From Streptomyces sp. NRRL B-1347 (GTDB lineage Bacteria > Actinomycetota > Actinomycetes > Streptomycetales > Streptomycetaceae), in assembly GCF_000720325.1 (NCBI RefSeq), contig NZ_JOJM01000063.1, positions 38,430 to 102,429 on the forward strand: a stretch of 64,000 nt of DNA, given 5' to 3'. The notes below the pieces were generated by a model, which worked only from the letters and a program-made list of their open reading frames with translations, ran no database searches and was not told the DNA's origin. This document shows, in pieces, positions 25,234-32,456 of the stretch. Position 1 is the stretch's first letter, and each line of letters begins with the position of its first letter. The position numbers were made by a program, and so were the translations under genes.

Positions 25234-25235
25234 TC

Positions 25236-25558
25236 CGATTGGCCTCCGGCGATGCGGCCCGCGGGCAGGTCGGGCGCGGCTCGAACAGCGTTCACGGAAA
25301 GCCGCGGAAGAGCAATCGCCGGGCATCTGCCGGGTGTTTCCCCCGCGTTGCCCGGCGAGCTCGCGCGCACCTCCACGAAGGAGGCTCTTCGGCACAGGGG
25401 TCGATGTCCGGCGGCCCGGCCCGTAGTGTTCTGCACCACACGTGCGGGGGCCCGACTTTCCCCTTCCATGGGGTGCGAAACCCGGGAAGTGCGCGCACCG
25501 GCAATTCCCCGCACCCGCCCGCACGTCATTCACCGGCAGCTCGCCCGTGCGACGCCCC
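25236..25558. other. Spacer between the inverted-repeat arms
   Basis: About 320 bp between the two operator copies. I see no convincing gene, no further operator copy and no mobile-element remains. It holds short open frames on both strands, as expected at this GC content. Confidence 0.5.
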
Positions 25559-25560
25559 CG

Positions 25561-25578
25561 TGTCCTGTGGACAGGACA
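25561..25578. promoter_or_regulatory. Cluster operator copy 3 (SDR operon)
   Basis: TGTCCTG-TGGA-CAGGACA has perfect 7-bp half-sites on a 4-bp spacer and is the best match to the consensus. It lies 44 bp upstream of the -35 box of the SDR-hydroxylase-dehydrogenase operon. Confidence 0.7.
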
Positions 25579-25622
25579 TCCGAGATGCCGCGAAGCGGTC
25601 TTGTCAGGCACTCTTTCCCTGC

Positions 25623-25652
25623 TTGACCCCGGCAGGGCGCAGGCATGAGGGT
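25623..25652 (+). promoter_or_regulatory. SDR operon promoter (-35/-10)
   Basis: TTGACC (25623-25628), an 18-bp spacer and GAGGGT (25647-25652). Sequence and spacing are the same as the NRPS2 promoter in the opposite arm, so the two operons should fire together. Confidence 0.6.
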
Positions 25653-25791
25653 GTGTGCGCAGGCCGGGAGCCTTGGGCGACGCGTCCGGAATTCCACCGG
25701 CGGTACGCCCGGGGATATTCCCCGCCCAACTCACCGCGGGCGACGGCCTGATCCGAACCACTTCTTCCGATCCATTCGTCTGTGCGGGGTG

Positions 25792-25899
25792 ATGGACGTG
25801 CGCGATCTGCCCGGGCTGCCCGACGCCGGGGCGACCTCGTGGCCGGCCGACCGCCCCGCAGCACGCACCTCTGTGGAGTTCTCATGGCGACGGCAGTGA
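25792..25899 (+). CDS. Possible 35-codon leader ORF copied from the NRPS2 start
   Basis: The ATG (preceded by an in-frame GTG at 25789) is the mirror copy of the NRPS2 start codons, giving MDVRD against MDVHA in NRPS2. After that the peptide shows no further similarity. It ends in TGA at 25897-25899, overlapping the SDR start at 25884 in another frame. It may be translated and couple to the SDR, or may be an inert by-product of the inverted duplication. It resembles no known peptide. Confidence 0.3.
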   Translation: MDVRDLPGLPDAGATSWPADRPAARTSVEFSWRRQ

Positions 25900-26618
25900 T
25901 CAGCGGCGGCACCCGGGGCATCGGACTGACGCTGAGCTTGCGCCTGTGCGCCCTGGGCCACCGGGTGCTCGCCCTCTACCGGAGCGACGAGACCGCGGCC
26001 AAAGAGGCGGCGGAGGCGGGCGAGGGAAACATCGTGCCCGTCCGCGTCGACGTCGGCAGGCCCGCCGAGATCCGCGACGCCTGCGCGCGGATCCTCGACG
26101 AGCACGGCGCCCCCCGGATCCTGGTGAACAACGCCGGGGTCAACCGCGACCGGTCCTTCCTCTCGATGACCGAAGAGGACTGGGACCAGGTCGTCGCGAC
26201 CAATCTGTCCGGTCCTTTCCATCTCAGCCAGGCACTGGCGCCCGCCATGATCGAGGCCGGCGGCGGCTCCATCGTCAATATCGGTGCCACCACGGCGATC
26301 CGCCCGCGGGCGAACGGCGCCAACTACTGCGCCAGCAAGGCGGGGCTGCTCCAGCTCACCAAGTGCATGGCCCTTGAACTGGCTCCGCATATCCAGGTCA
26401 ACGCCCTGCTCCCCGGTTTTACCGACACCCCGGAAGTCACCGAGCGCTACCGGCTCGACGTGCCGGAACGGCGCGCGGCCGTCATCGACTCCATTCCCCA
26501 GAAGCGGATCGGCACCCCGCAGGACATCGCCGACGCTCTCGAATTCCTTGTGACGTCGCGATCGGCCTACATCACGGGGCAGCAGCTCATCGTGGACGGC
26601 GGCCACTTTATGGGGTGA
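25884..26618 (+). CDS. Short-chain dehydrogenase/reductase (FabG-like)
   Basis: A 244-residue classical SDR: cofactor motif SGGTRGIG at residues 7-14, NNAG near 85, YCASKAG in the active site, and a C-terminal VDGG. The catalytic Ser position, aligned to the INIGS motif of FabG, reads INIGATTA here. Ala replaces Ser, with Thr residues next to it. That is unusual and could lower or alter activity. The ATG follows GTGGAG at suitable spacing and overlaps the end of the small leader ORF. It is the first gene of a plus-strand operon with the hydroxylase and dehydrogenase, driven by the mirrored NRPS2 promoter. A role in making a precursor amino acid or hydroxy acid is inferred; the substrate is unknown. 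Confidence 0.88.
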   Translation: MATAVISGGTRGIGLTLSLRLCALGHRVLALYRSDETAAKEAAEAGEGNIVPVRVDVGRPAEIRDACARILDEHGAPRILVNNAGVNRDRSFLSMTEEDWDQVVATNLSGPFHLSQALAPAMIEAGGGSIVNIGATTAIRPRANGANYCASKAGLLQLTKCMALELAPHIQVNALLPGFTDTPEVTERYRLDVPERRAAVIDSIPQKRIGTPQDIADALEFLVTSRSAYITGQQLIVDGGHFMG

Positions 26619-26686
26619 AACCCCGGCGCGAACTCAGGTGCGCGCCCCCTACGTGAACTCCCCTCGCCTAAGGAGCGAAAAGAACC

Positions 26687-27499
26687 ATGCGTCTGACCCA
26701 GGAGCAGTTGGAGCAGTACCGGGACAACGGTTTCCTACTCCTCGATTCCCTGCTGGACGAGAACGAGGTGGACCGGCTGCGTACGGCGTTCCAGCGCGAC
26801 TGCAACACGCCGGGGCCGCACCGCATCATCGAGGACGGCGGCGACGAGGTGCGCGCGGTCTACTCCTCGCACCTCCGGCAGGCCGAATACGCCCGCCTCA
26901 TGCGGGACCCGCGCATCCTGGTCCCCGCCCAGCAGCTGCTCACCGACGACGTGTACGTCTACCAGTTCAAGATCAACGCCAAGCCCGCCTTCGGCGGCGA
27001 CAAGTGGGCCTGGCACCAGGACTTCCTCGCCTGGCAGATCTCCGACAACCTGCCCGCCCCGGTCCAGGTCAACGTGGGCGTCTTCCTCGACGACGTCACC
27101 GAGTTCAACGGCCCCGTCATCTTCCTGCCCGGTTCGCACCGCGACGGCCTCGTGCACGAGGGCCGCAAGGAGGAGCGGAAGTCCAGCCAGCACCTGGACC
27201 CGGACGACATCTCGCTCTCCCCGAAGCAGCTGGCCGCCCTCGTCGACCGGCACGGCATGACCAGCCCGAAGGGCCCGGCCGGGTCCGTGGTGCTCTTCTC
27301 CTCGGAGATCGTGCACGGTTCGGCCCCCAACATGTCGCCGTTCGCCCGCCGTCTGCTCATCGCGACGTACAACGAGGTCAGCAACCTGCCGAGCTGGCCC
27401 GGCGAGTCCCGCCCCGACTACGTGGTGTGCCGCGACTCGACGCCGCTCGCCCCCCTCGACGGCACCTTCCTCGACGACCTCGAAGAGGTGACCGTATGA
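26687..27499 (+). CDS. Fe(II)/2-oxoglutarate dioxygenase, PhyH/EctD superfamily, GriE-like amino-acid hydroxylase
   Basis: A 270-residue protein with the facial triad HQD (His110, Asp112) in KWAWHQDF and His210 in EIVHGSAPN, and an Arg near 221-222 for 2-oxoglutarate. The acidic ligand is present, so this is a hydroxylase, unlike the chlorinase at 34809. The segment FKINAKPAFGGDKW and the overall length resemble GriE, the leucine 5-hydroxylase of griselimycin biosynthesis, as I recall it. The next gene is a zinc dehydrogenase that overlaps by ATGA, the same pairing as GriE/GriF, which leads to 4-methylproline. Inferred role: hydroxylation of free Leu or a similar aliphatic amino acid. The start follows AAGGAG. 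Confidence 0.88.
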   Translation: MRLTQEQLEQYRDNGFLLLDSLLDENEVDRLRTAFQRDCNTPGPHRIIEDGGDEVRAVYSSHLRQAEYARLMRDPRILVPAQQLLTDDVYVYQFKINAKPAFGGDKWAWHQDFLAWQISDNLPAPVQVNVGVFLDDVTEFNGPVIFLPGSHRDGLVHEGRKEERKSSQHLDPDDISLSPKQLAALVDRHGMTSPKGPAGSVVLFSSEIVHGSAPNMSPFARRLLIATYNEVSNLPSWPGESRPDYVVCRDSTPLAPLDGTFLDDLEEVTV

Positions 27500-28602
27500 C
27501 CGCCCGCACCGGCCGCGGCGTCGTCCTGGAGGAGTTCGGCAAGCCCCTGGCGCTGCGCGAGTACCCGCTGCCCGCGGCCCCGGCGCGCGGCATGATCGTC
27601 GCCTGTGGCTACGGCGGCATCTGCGGCACCGACCTGCATCTGCACCAGGGCCACCTGCCGATCCCCACCCCGCTCGTCCTCGGCCACGAAGGCCTCGGCG
27701 TGATCCGGGAGCTGGGCGAGGGCCTGACGCACGACGCCCTCGGCGCCGAGCTCAAGCCCGGCGACTCCGTCATGTGGGCCTCGTCCATCGCCTGCGGGAC
27801 CTGTCCCCCGTGCCGGATCCACCGCGAGCCGACGCTGTGCGAGAACCGCCGTACGTACGGGGTCAACCGCTCCACCGTGGACGGCCCGGAGCTGTCCGGC
27901 TCGTGGGCGGACCACATCGTCCTGCAGGAGGGCACCACCGTCGTCAAGGCGGCCGAGGGCGTCGACCCGCTCGCCGCGATGTCGCTCGCCTGCGCGGGCC
28001 CCACCGTCGTGCACGCCCTGTACGAGCGCCGCCCGGTGCGGCTCGGTGAGGTCGTCGTCGTCCAGGGCAGCGGCCCGGTCGGCCTCGCGGCCGCCGCGTT
28101 CGCCCAGATCTCCGGGGCCGCCAAGGTCATCGTCATCGGCGGCCCGGCCGAGCGCCTCGAAGCCGCGGCGCGGGCCGGCATCGGCGACGTCCACCTGAAC
28201 ATCGCCGACGCCACGGACCCGGACCACATCCTCAACGAGGTGCGCGCGCTCACCGGCGGCCAGGGCGCCGACCTCGTCATCGAGTGCGCCGGGGTCCCGC
28301 AGGCCGTCGCCCAGGGCCTGTACCTGGCCCGCAGGGGCGGCACCTACCTGGTCATCGGCCAGTACACGGACGCCGGTGACACCCTGGTCAACCCGCACCA
28401 GATCGTCTACCGCCAGCTCGACGTCATCGGCTCCTGGGCCTTCACCGGAGCGCACCTCGTCGAGTACGTGCGGCTGCTGCCCACGCTGGCCGCCCGGTTC
28501 GACCTGGCGAGCCTGGTGACGGCCTTCCCGCTCGACCGGCACGCGGACGCCCTGGCCGCGGTCGCCGACGGATCGGTCATGAAGGCGGTCCTCACGAGCT
28601 GA
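27496..28602 (+). CDS. Zinc-dependent medium-chain alcohol dehydrogenase (GriF-like)
   Basis: A 368-residue MDR enzyme. Catalytic zinc ligands are visible in GICGTD and GHEGLG, the structural zinc Cys cluster in CGTCPPC followed by LCEN, and the NAD(P) motif GSGPVG. Its start overlaps the hydroxylase stop (ATGA), so the two are coupled. If the hydroxylase makes 5-hydroxyleucine, this enzyme could oxidise the alcohol to the semialdehyde that cyclises to a methyl-pyrroline carboxylate, as proposed for GriF and NosE. No F420- or P5C-type reductase for the last step is seen in the window; the SDR might serve, but that is a guess. Confidence 0.9.
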   Translation: MTARTGRGVVLEEFGKPLALREYPLPAAPARGMIVACGYGGICGTDLHLHQGHLPIPTPLVLGHEGLGVIRELGEGLTHDALGAELKPGDSVMWASSIACGTCPPCRIHREPTLCENRRTYGVNRSTVDGPELSGSWADHIVLQEGTTVVKAAEGVDPLAAMSLACAGPTVVHALYERRPVRLGEVVVVQGSGPVGLAAAAFAQISGAAKVIVIGGPAERLEAAARAGIGDVHLNIADATDPDHILNEVRALTGGQGADLVIECAGVPQAVAQGLYLARRGGTYLVIGQYTDAGDTLVNPHQIVYRQLDVIGSWAFTGAHLVEYVRLLPTLAARFDLASLVTAFPLDRHADALAAVADGSVMKAVLTS

Positions 28603-28611
28603 CCCACCCCC

Positions 28612-28641
28612 ACGAGGGCAGCGCCGCCCCGCTCGCCCTCG
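28612..28641. terminator. Probable terminator after the dehydrogenase
   Basis: CGAGGGC and GCCCTCG form a 7-bp stem just past the stop codon. It is short and lacks a T tract, so the call is weak. Confidence 0.35.
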
Positions 28642-28709
28642 GGTGCTCGGGGCGCCGGACCTCCGCTCCACATCGGACGGTCCGGCACCCCATCCCCCCA
28701 CAAAGCCGT

Positions 28710-28741
28710 ATCCCCCGGCCGCCTACCGGCGACCGGGGGAT
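28710..28741. terminator. Hairpin terminator of the ferredoxin gene
   Basis: ATCCCCCGGCCGCC and GGCGACCGGGGGAT form a 14-bp stem with one G-U pair and a 4-base loop, just downstream of the ferredoxin stop on the minus strand. Confidence 0.7.
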
Positions 28742-28763
28742 TCGGCTCGTGCGGCCCGGAGGA

Positions 28764-28961
28764 TCAGTCGTCCGTCACGGTGATCGCCTGGGCCGGGCAG
28801 GCGCGGGTGGCCTCGACCACGTCGTCCTCCAGGTCCGCGGGCGGACGCCCTTCCAGGAGGACGACCCGGCCGGTCATCTCGTCCTGGTCGAAGACGTCGG
28901 GGACGGACAGGACGCACTGGCCCGCCCCGACACAGGACTGTTCATCGACGGTGATGTGCAC
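28764..28961 (-). CDS. Small ferredoxin ([3Fe-4S]/[4Fe-4S], P450-type)
   Basis: A 65-residue protein with CVGAGQC near the N terminus and CPAQAI at the C terminus, the layout of small Streptomyces ferredoxins that pass electrons to P450s and related oxygenases. Start is GTG after GGAGAAATC; no better upstream start exists. It is divergent from NRPS3 and shares the intergenic region holding operator copy 4. No P450 or reductase lies beside it; the only P450 in the window is 13 kb away. Its partner is therefore probably encoded beyond the left edge, or is another oxidase of the cluster. Confidence 0.9.
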   Translation of the reverse strand: MHITVDEQSCVGAGQCVLSVPDVFDQDEMTGRVVLLEGRPPADLEDDVVEATRACPAQAITVTDD

Positions 28962-29037
28962 GATTTCTCCGTTCGGCTCCGGTCGGTTCCGGCTCATGCG
29001 TGAGAGGGCCCCGGCCGCCACGGCATTCGGCTCCGCC

Positions 29038-29055
29038 GGTCCCGTCGACGGGACA
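29038..29055. promoter_or_regulatory. Cluster operator copy 4 (NRPS3/ferredoxin)
   Basis: GGTCCCG-TCGA-CGGGACA, one base from the consensus, with a perfectly symmetrical core. It lies 77 bp upstream of the ferredoxin start and about 170 bp upstream of NRPS3, so it could serve both. A possible NRPS3 promoter, ATGACG-17-CGAGGT (29084-29112), lies 28 bp downstream. Confidence 0.6.
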
Positions 29056-29224
29056 GCCGGAACGCGACCGGGTTCTGTCGAAAATGACGCGTCGAGAATC
29101 GCGCATCGAGGTCGGCCACGGCAATGCGCAGGCAGTGTTCCGAGGAATACCTCGGAACTATGGCACGGCGCGGACGGTCCCGACAGACTCGAACCACGCC
29201 GGACGAAACAGGGAGTAGGCACGC

Positions 29225-32200
29225 ATGAATCCGTTGTCGCTTGCGCAGCGCCGACAGTGGCTCGTCCACCGAATTCAGGGCCCGTCGGCCATGCACAACA
29301 TTCCGTTGGTGCTGCGGATGACCGGAGCCCTCGAAACGGCCGCCCTCGTGCGCGCCGTCAGGGACGTCGTGGCCCGTCACGAAGGGTTGCGCACGATATG
29401 CGCCGAGGACGCCGACGGAGTTCCCGGTCGGCGCGTGGTGCCCGATGCGGAGATCGGCCTCGATATTCCCGTGGTCGAAGTGGCGCCCGACGAGGTGGCC
29501 GATGAGATTTCCGCGCGGGTTTCCCATCGCTTCGATCTGACCACGGACATTCCGGTACGCGCCGCTGTCGTACGGTCCGCTCCCGAGGAACACGTACTCG
29601 TCCTGGTGACGCACCGCATCGCCGCGGACGAGGAATCGCTGCGGCCGCTGGCCGACGATCTCGCGACCGCTTGTGCCGCGCGCCGGGAAGGCGTCGCACC
29701 GGTCTGGCCCGACTCGCCTGTTCCCTATGCGGAATTCGCCCGGTGGGAGCAGAAGTTCCTGGAGGAGGAGAGCGGGCCGGACGGCGCCTTCGCGCGCGAC
29801 ACCGCCTTCTGGCGCGCCGAACTCGCGGGCGCGCCCGCGCCGTTGCCGCTGCCCGCGGACCGGCCGCGGCCGCCGGAGGCGAGCCACCGCGCGGGCCGGG
29901 TCCCGCTGGTCGTGGACGAGGAGCTCGCCGCGGCGGTGACCGGCCTCGCCGAGCGGCGCGGGGTGCCCGCCGACGCGGTCCTTCGCGCCGCCCTCGCGGT
30001 GGTCCTGCACCAGCTGGGCAGCGGCGCCGACATCCCCATCGGCTCGTCCGCCGCGGGGCGCCCCGACGCGGCCTGGGCGCGCTGTGTGGGCCCCTTCGAG
30101 GACGCCTGGGTGCTCAGGGCGGACCTGAGCGGCAACCCGGCCTTCACCGACCTCCTCGATCAGGTGCGCCGCAGGACGGCGGCCGCCGAGGCCCACCGGG
30201 ACCTGCCGTTCGCCGGCCTGGTGGAGGCGCTCGCCCCGCAGCGCTCGCTGGCCCACCACCCGCTGTTCCAGGTGGTGTTCGACCTGCGCGAGGGTCCGGC
30301 ACCCACCGTCGCGCTGCCCGGCGTGAGCGTGACCGCGTGGCCCGCGCCGCTGGACAGCACGCCCTACGACCTGGCGCTGCGGCTGCGCGCCGCGGCGGAC
30401 GGCGCGGCGCTGCACGGCACGGTCGAGTACGCCGCCGACCTGTTCGACGCCGACGGCGCGGAGTACCTGGCGGCCTGCTACCTCCGCGCGCTGCGGCACG
30501 TGACCGCGGACCCCGCGGTGCGGGTGGGCGCGGTCGACGTCCTCGACGAGGCCGAACGGCAGCGGCTGCTCGTGGACTTCGTGAACACCGCGGCCCCCAC
30601 CCCGCCGGTGACGATCCCGCAGCTGGTGGCGCCGCAGTTCGCCGCGGCCCCGGACGCCGTGGCGGTGGTCTGCGGGGACGTGTCGCTGACGTACCGCGAA
30701 CTGGACGAGCGCACCGACCGGCTCGCCCGCACGCTGCTCGCCGCCGGGGTCGGCCCGGAGTCGGTGGTGGGCCTGGCCCTGCCGCGCTCCGCCGACCTGG
30801 TGGTGGCGCTCCTCGGCATCCTGAAGTCCGGCGCCGGATATCTGCCGATCGACCCCCGCTACCCCAGCCGCCGCCTCGGCCATCTGCTCCAGGACGCCGC
30901 GCCGGGCCTGATCCTCACCGACGCCGAGACCGTGCGGACGCTGCCGGAGCACGACATCACGTGCTGCCTGATCGAAGAGCTGGGCCTCGACGAGCCCACC
31001 GGGGACGGCTCCGGCGTGATCCACGCGCAGCCGCTGCGGCCCGACAACCTCGCCTATCTGATGTACACCTCCGGCTCGACGGGCACCCCGAAGGGCGTGG
31101 CCCTCTCGCACGCCAACATCGTCAACGGCGTGATCCGCCTTGCCGCCACCGTGCACATGCGGCCCGGCGCGCGGATGCTGGCGAGCAGCTCCATCAACTT
31201 CGACGTCTCGGTGTTCGAGGTGTTCACCGCGCTGAGCACCGGCGCCACCGTCGAGGTCGTCCGGGACGTGCTGGAGCTCGGCGAGCGCGGGCAGTGGTCG
31301 GGCACGGTCCTGCACACGGTCCCTTCGGTGTTCGCCGAGGTCCTGGAGCGGCTCCAGGGGCGCCTGACCGTGGACACGGCGGTGTTCGCCGGGGAGAAGC
31401 TCACGGCGGCCCTGGCCGACCAGGTGCGGGCGGCGCTCCCGGACACGACCCTGGTCAACGCCTACGGCCAGACGGAGAGCTTCTACGCCACCACGTTCAC
31501 CGTGCCCGACGGCTGGCGCGGCGAGGGCGGCGTGCCCATCGGAACGCCGCTGGGCAACATGCGCACCTACGTGCTCGGCCCCGGCCTGGTGCCGGTCCCG
31601 CAGGGCGTGGCGGGCGAGCTGTTCGTGGCGGGCGCGGTGGGCCGCGGCTACCACGCCAGGCCGGGGCAGACCGCGGAGCGCTTCCTGGCCGACCCGTTCG
31701 GCCCTGCGGGCGAGCGGATGTACCGCACCGGCGACCTGGCCCGGTGGAACGCCGAAGGGCAGCTGGAGCTCCTCGGGCGCGACGACGGCCAGATGAAGCT
31801 GCGCGGCATCCGCATCGAGCCCGCCGAGATCGAGGGCGCCCTGGTCACGCACCCCGACATCGTCCAGGCCGTGGTCACGCTCCGGCCCGCGGCGGGCTCG
31901 GGCGGCGGTGCGCTCGTCGCCTATGTGGTGCCGGCCGAGCCGGGCGGCACGGCGGCGGCCGGGCTGACCTCGCGGGTGCTTCGGCGCTACGTGGTCGACC
32001 GGCTGCCCACCTTCATGATCCCGTCCGCGTTCGTGGTCCTGGACCGGCTGCCGCTGGCCCCGAACGGGAAGCTGGACCGGGCGGCGCTGCCCGCTCCGCG
32101 CCGCGGCGCGGGCAGCGCGGGCGACGCCGACGCGGGCCGGACGCCGCGCACCGGGCGGGAGGGCGCCCTGGCCGACCTGTTCGCGGAGTTGCTCCAGCGG

Positions 32201-32368
32201 GAGGAGGTCGGCGTCGACGACAACTTCTTCGACCTCGGCGGGACGTCGGAGCTCGCGGTGCGGCTGAGCGGGCGGGCGCGCGCGGAGCTCGGCCTGCGGG
32301 TGCCGGTGCGGGCGGTGTTCCAGGCGCCGACCCCGGCGCTGCTCGCCGAGCACCTCGGCGCCGCGTAG
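29225..32368 (+). CDS. NRPS3: C*-A-T protein with an inactive C domain
   Basis: A 1047-residue protein. The N-terminal C domain (1-430) starts normally (SLAQRRQW), but the HHxxxDG motif reads HRIAADE at 130-136. The catalytic second His is Arg and the Gly is Glu, so condensation should be lost. The A domain (440-950) is intact: [11 protein letters not shown] near 614, [24 protein letters not shown]. Its hand-read code DVFHVAAYAK is identical to that of NRPS1 module 2. The T domain is GGTS (Ser near 1007). It therefore looks like an activate-and-hold A-T unit in the manner of SyrB1, with a relic C domain. Start follows GGGAG. It lies alone on the plus strand between the ferredoxin and the antiporter. 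Confidence 0.92.
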   Translation: MNPLSLAQRRQWLVHRIQGPSAMHNIPLVLRMTGALETAALVRAVRDVVARHEGLRTICAEDADGVPGRRVVPDAEIGLDIPVVEVAPDEVADEISARVSHRFDLTTDIPVRAAVVRSAPEEHVLVLVTHRIAADEESLRPLADDLATACAARREGVAPVWPDSPVPYAEFARWEQKFLEEESGPDGAFARDTAFWRAELAGAPAPLPLPADRPRPPEASHRAGRVPLVVDEELAAAVTGLAERRGVPADAVLRAALAVVLHQLGSGADIPIGSSAAGRPDAAWARCVGPFEDAWVLRADLSGNPAFTDLLDQVRRRTAAAEAHRDLPFAGLVEALAPQRSLAHHPLFQVVFDLREGPAPTVALPGVSVTAWPAPLDSTPYDLALRLRAAADGAALHGTVEYAADLFDADGAEYLAACYLRALRHVTADPAVRVGAVDVLDEAERQRLLVDFVNTAAPTPPVTIPQLVAPQFAAAPDAVAVVCGDVSLTYRELDERTDRLARTLLAAGVGPESVVGLALPRSADLVVALLGILKSGAGYLPIDPRYPSRRLGHLLQDAAPGLILTDAETVRTLPEHDITCCLIEELGLDEPTGDGSGVIHAQPLRPDNLAYLMYTSGSTGTPKGVALSHANIVNGVIRLAATVHMRPGARMLASSSINFDVSVFEVFTALSTGATVEVVRDVLELGERGQWSGTVLHTVPSVFAEVLERLQGRLTVDTAVFAGEKLTAALADQVRAALPDTTLVNAYGQTESFYATTFTVPDGWRGEGGVPIGTPLGNMRTYVLGPGLVPVPQGVAGELFVAGAVGRGYHARPGQTAERFLADPFGPAGERMYRTGDLARWNAEGQLELLGRDDGQMKLRGIRIEPAEIEGALVTHPDIVQAVVTLRPAAGSGGGALVAYVVPAEPGGTAAAGLTSRVLRRYVVDRLPTFMIPSAFVVLDRLPLAPNGKLDRAALPAPRRGAGSAGDADAGRTPRTGREGALADLFAELLQREEVGVDDNFFDLGGTSELAVRLSGRARAELGLRVPVRAVFQAPTPALLAEHLGAA

Positions 32369-32385
32369 CCGAAGGATCCGGACAG

Positions 32386-32426
32386 CGCCAGGGCCCGCCC
32401 CCGCATCTCGGGGGCGGGCCCTGGCG
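32386..32426. terminator. Bidirectional terminator between NRPS3 and the antiporter
   Basis: CGCCAGGGCCCGCCCCCG and its exact complement form an 18-bp stem with a 5-base loop between two convergent genes. Short GGATCCGG and CCGGATCC flanks extend the symmetry. Confidence 0.85.
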
Positions 32427-32456
32427 TTACCGGATCCCGTGGGTCTGAGGCGGCGG

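Larger units (their letters stand above)
24995..25235. repeat. Left arm of ~240-bp inverted repeat (NRPS2 promoter side)
   Basis: Read on the minus strand this arm runs operator, TTGACC, GAGGGT, a CGGGGATATTCCCCG palindrome (25070-25084), then GGTGATGGATGTGC covering the NRPS2 start codons. The same order and mostly the same bases recur in opposite orientation at 25559-25801. The roughly 80 bp from the -35 box onward is nearly identical; the segment between operator and -35 is more diverged. Confidence 0.85.
25559..25801. repeat. Right arm of ~240-bp inverted repeat (SDR promoter side)
   Basis: This is the mirror copy of the NRPS2 promoter, reading rightward: operator (25561-25578), TTGACC, GAGGGT, the CGGGGATATTCCCCG palindrome (25710-25724), and GGTGATGGACGTGC, which copies the NRPS2 start. 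Homology ends just after the copied start codons, then the SDR leader begins. Confidence 0.85.

Noticed and set aside
24995..25801. The inverted repeat as the ends of an insertion sequence or transposon.
   Set aside because: The arms contain promoters, operators and start codons in functional positions, the spacer holds no transposase, and no target-site duplication is visible.
28994..32353. A 1119-codon open frame on the minus strand.
   Set aside because: Antisense shadow of NRPS3. Only the minus-strand ferredoxin to its left is real.
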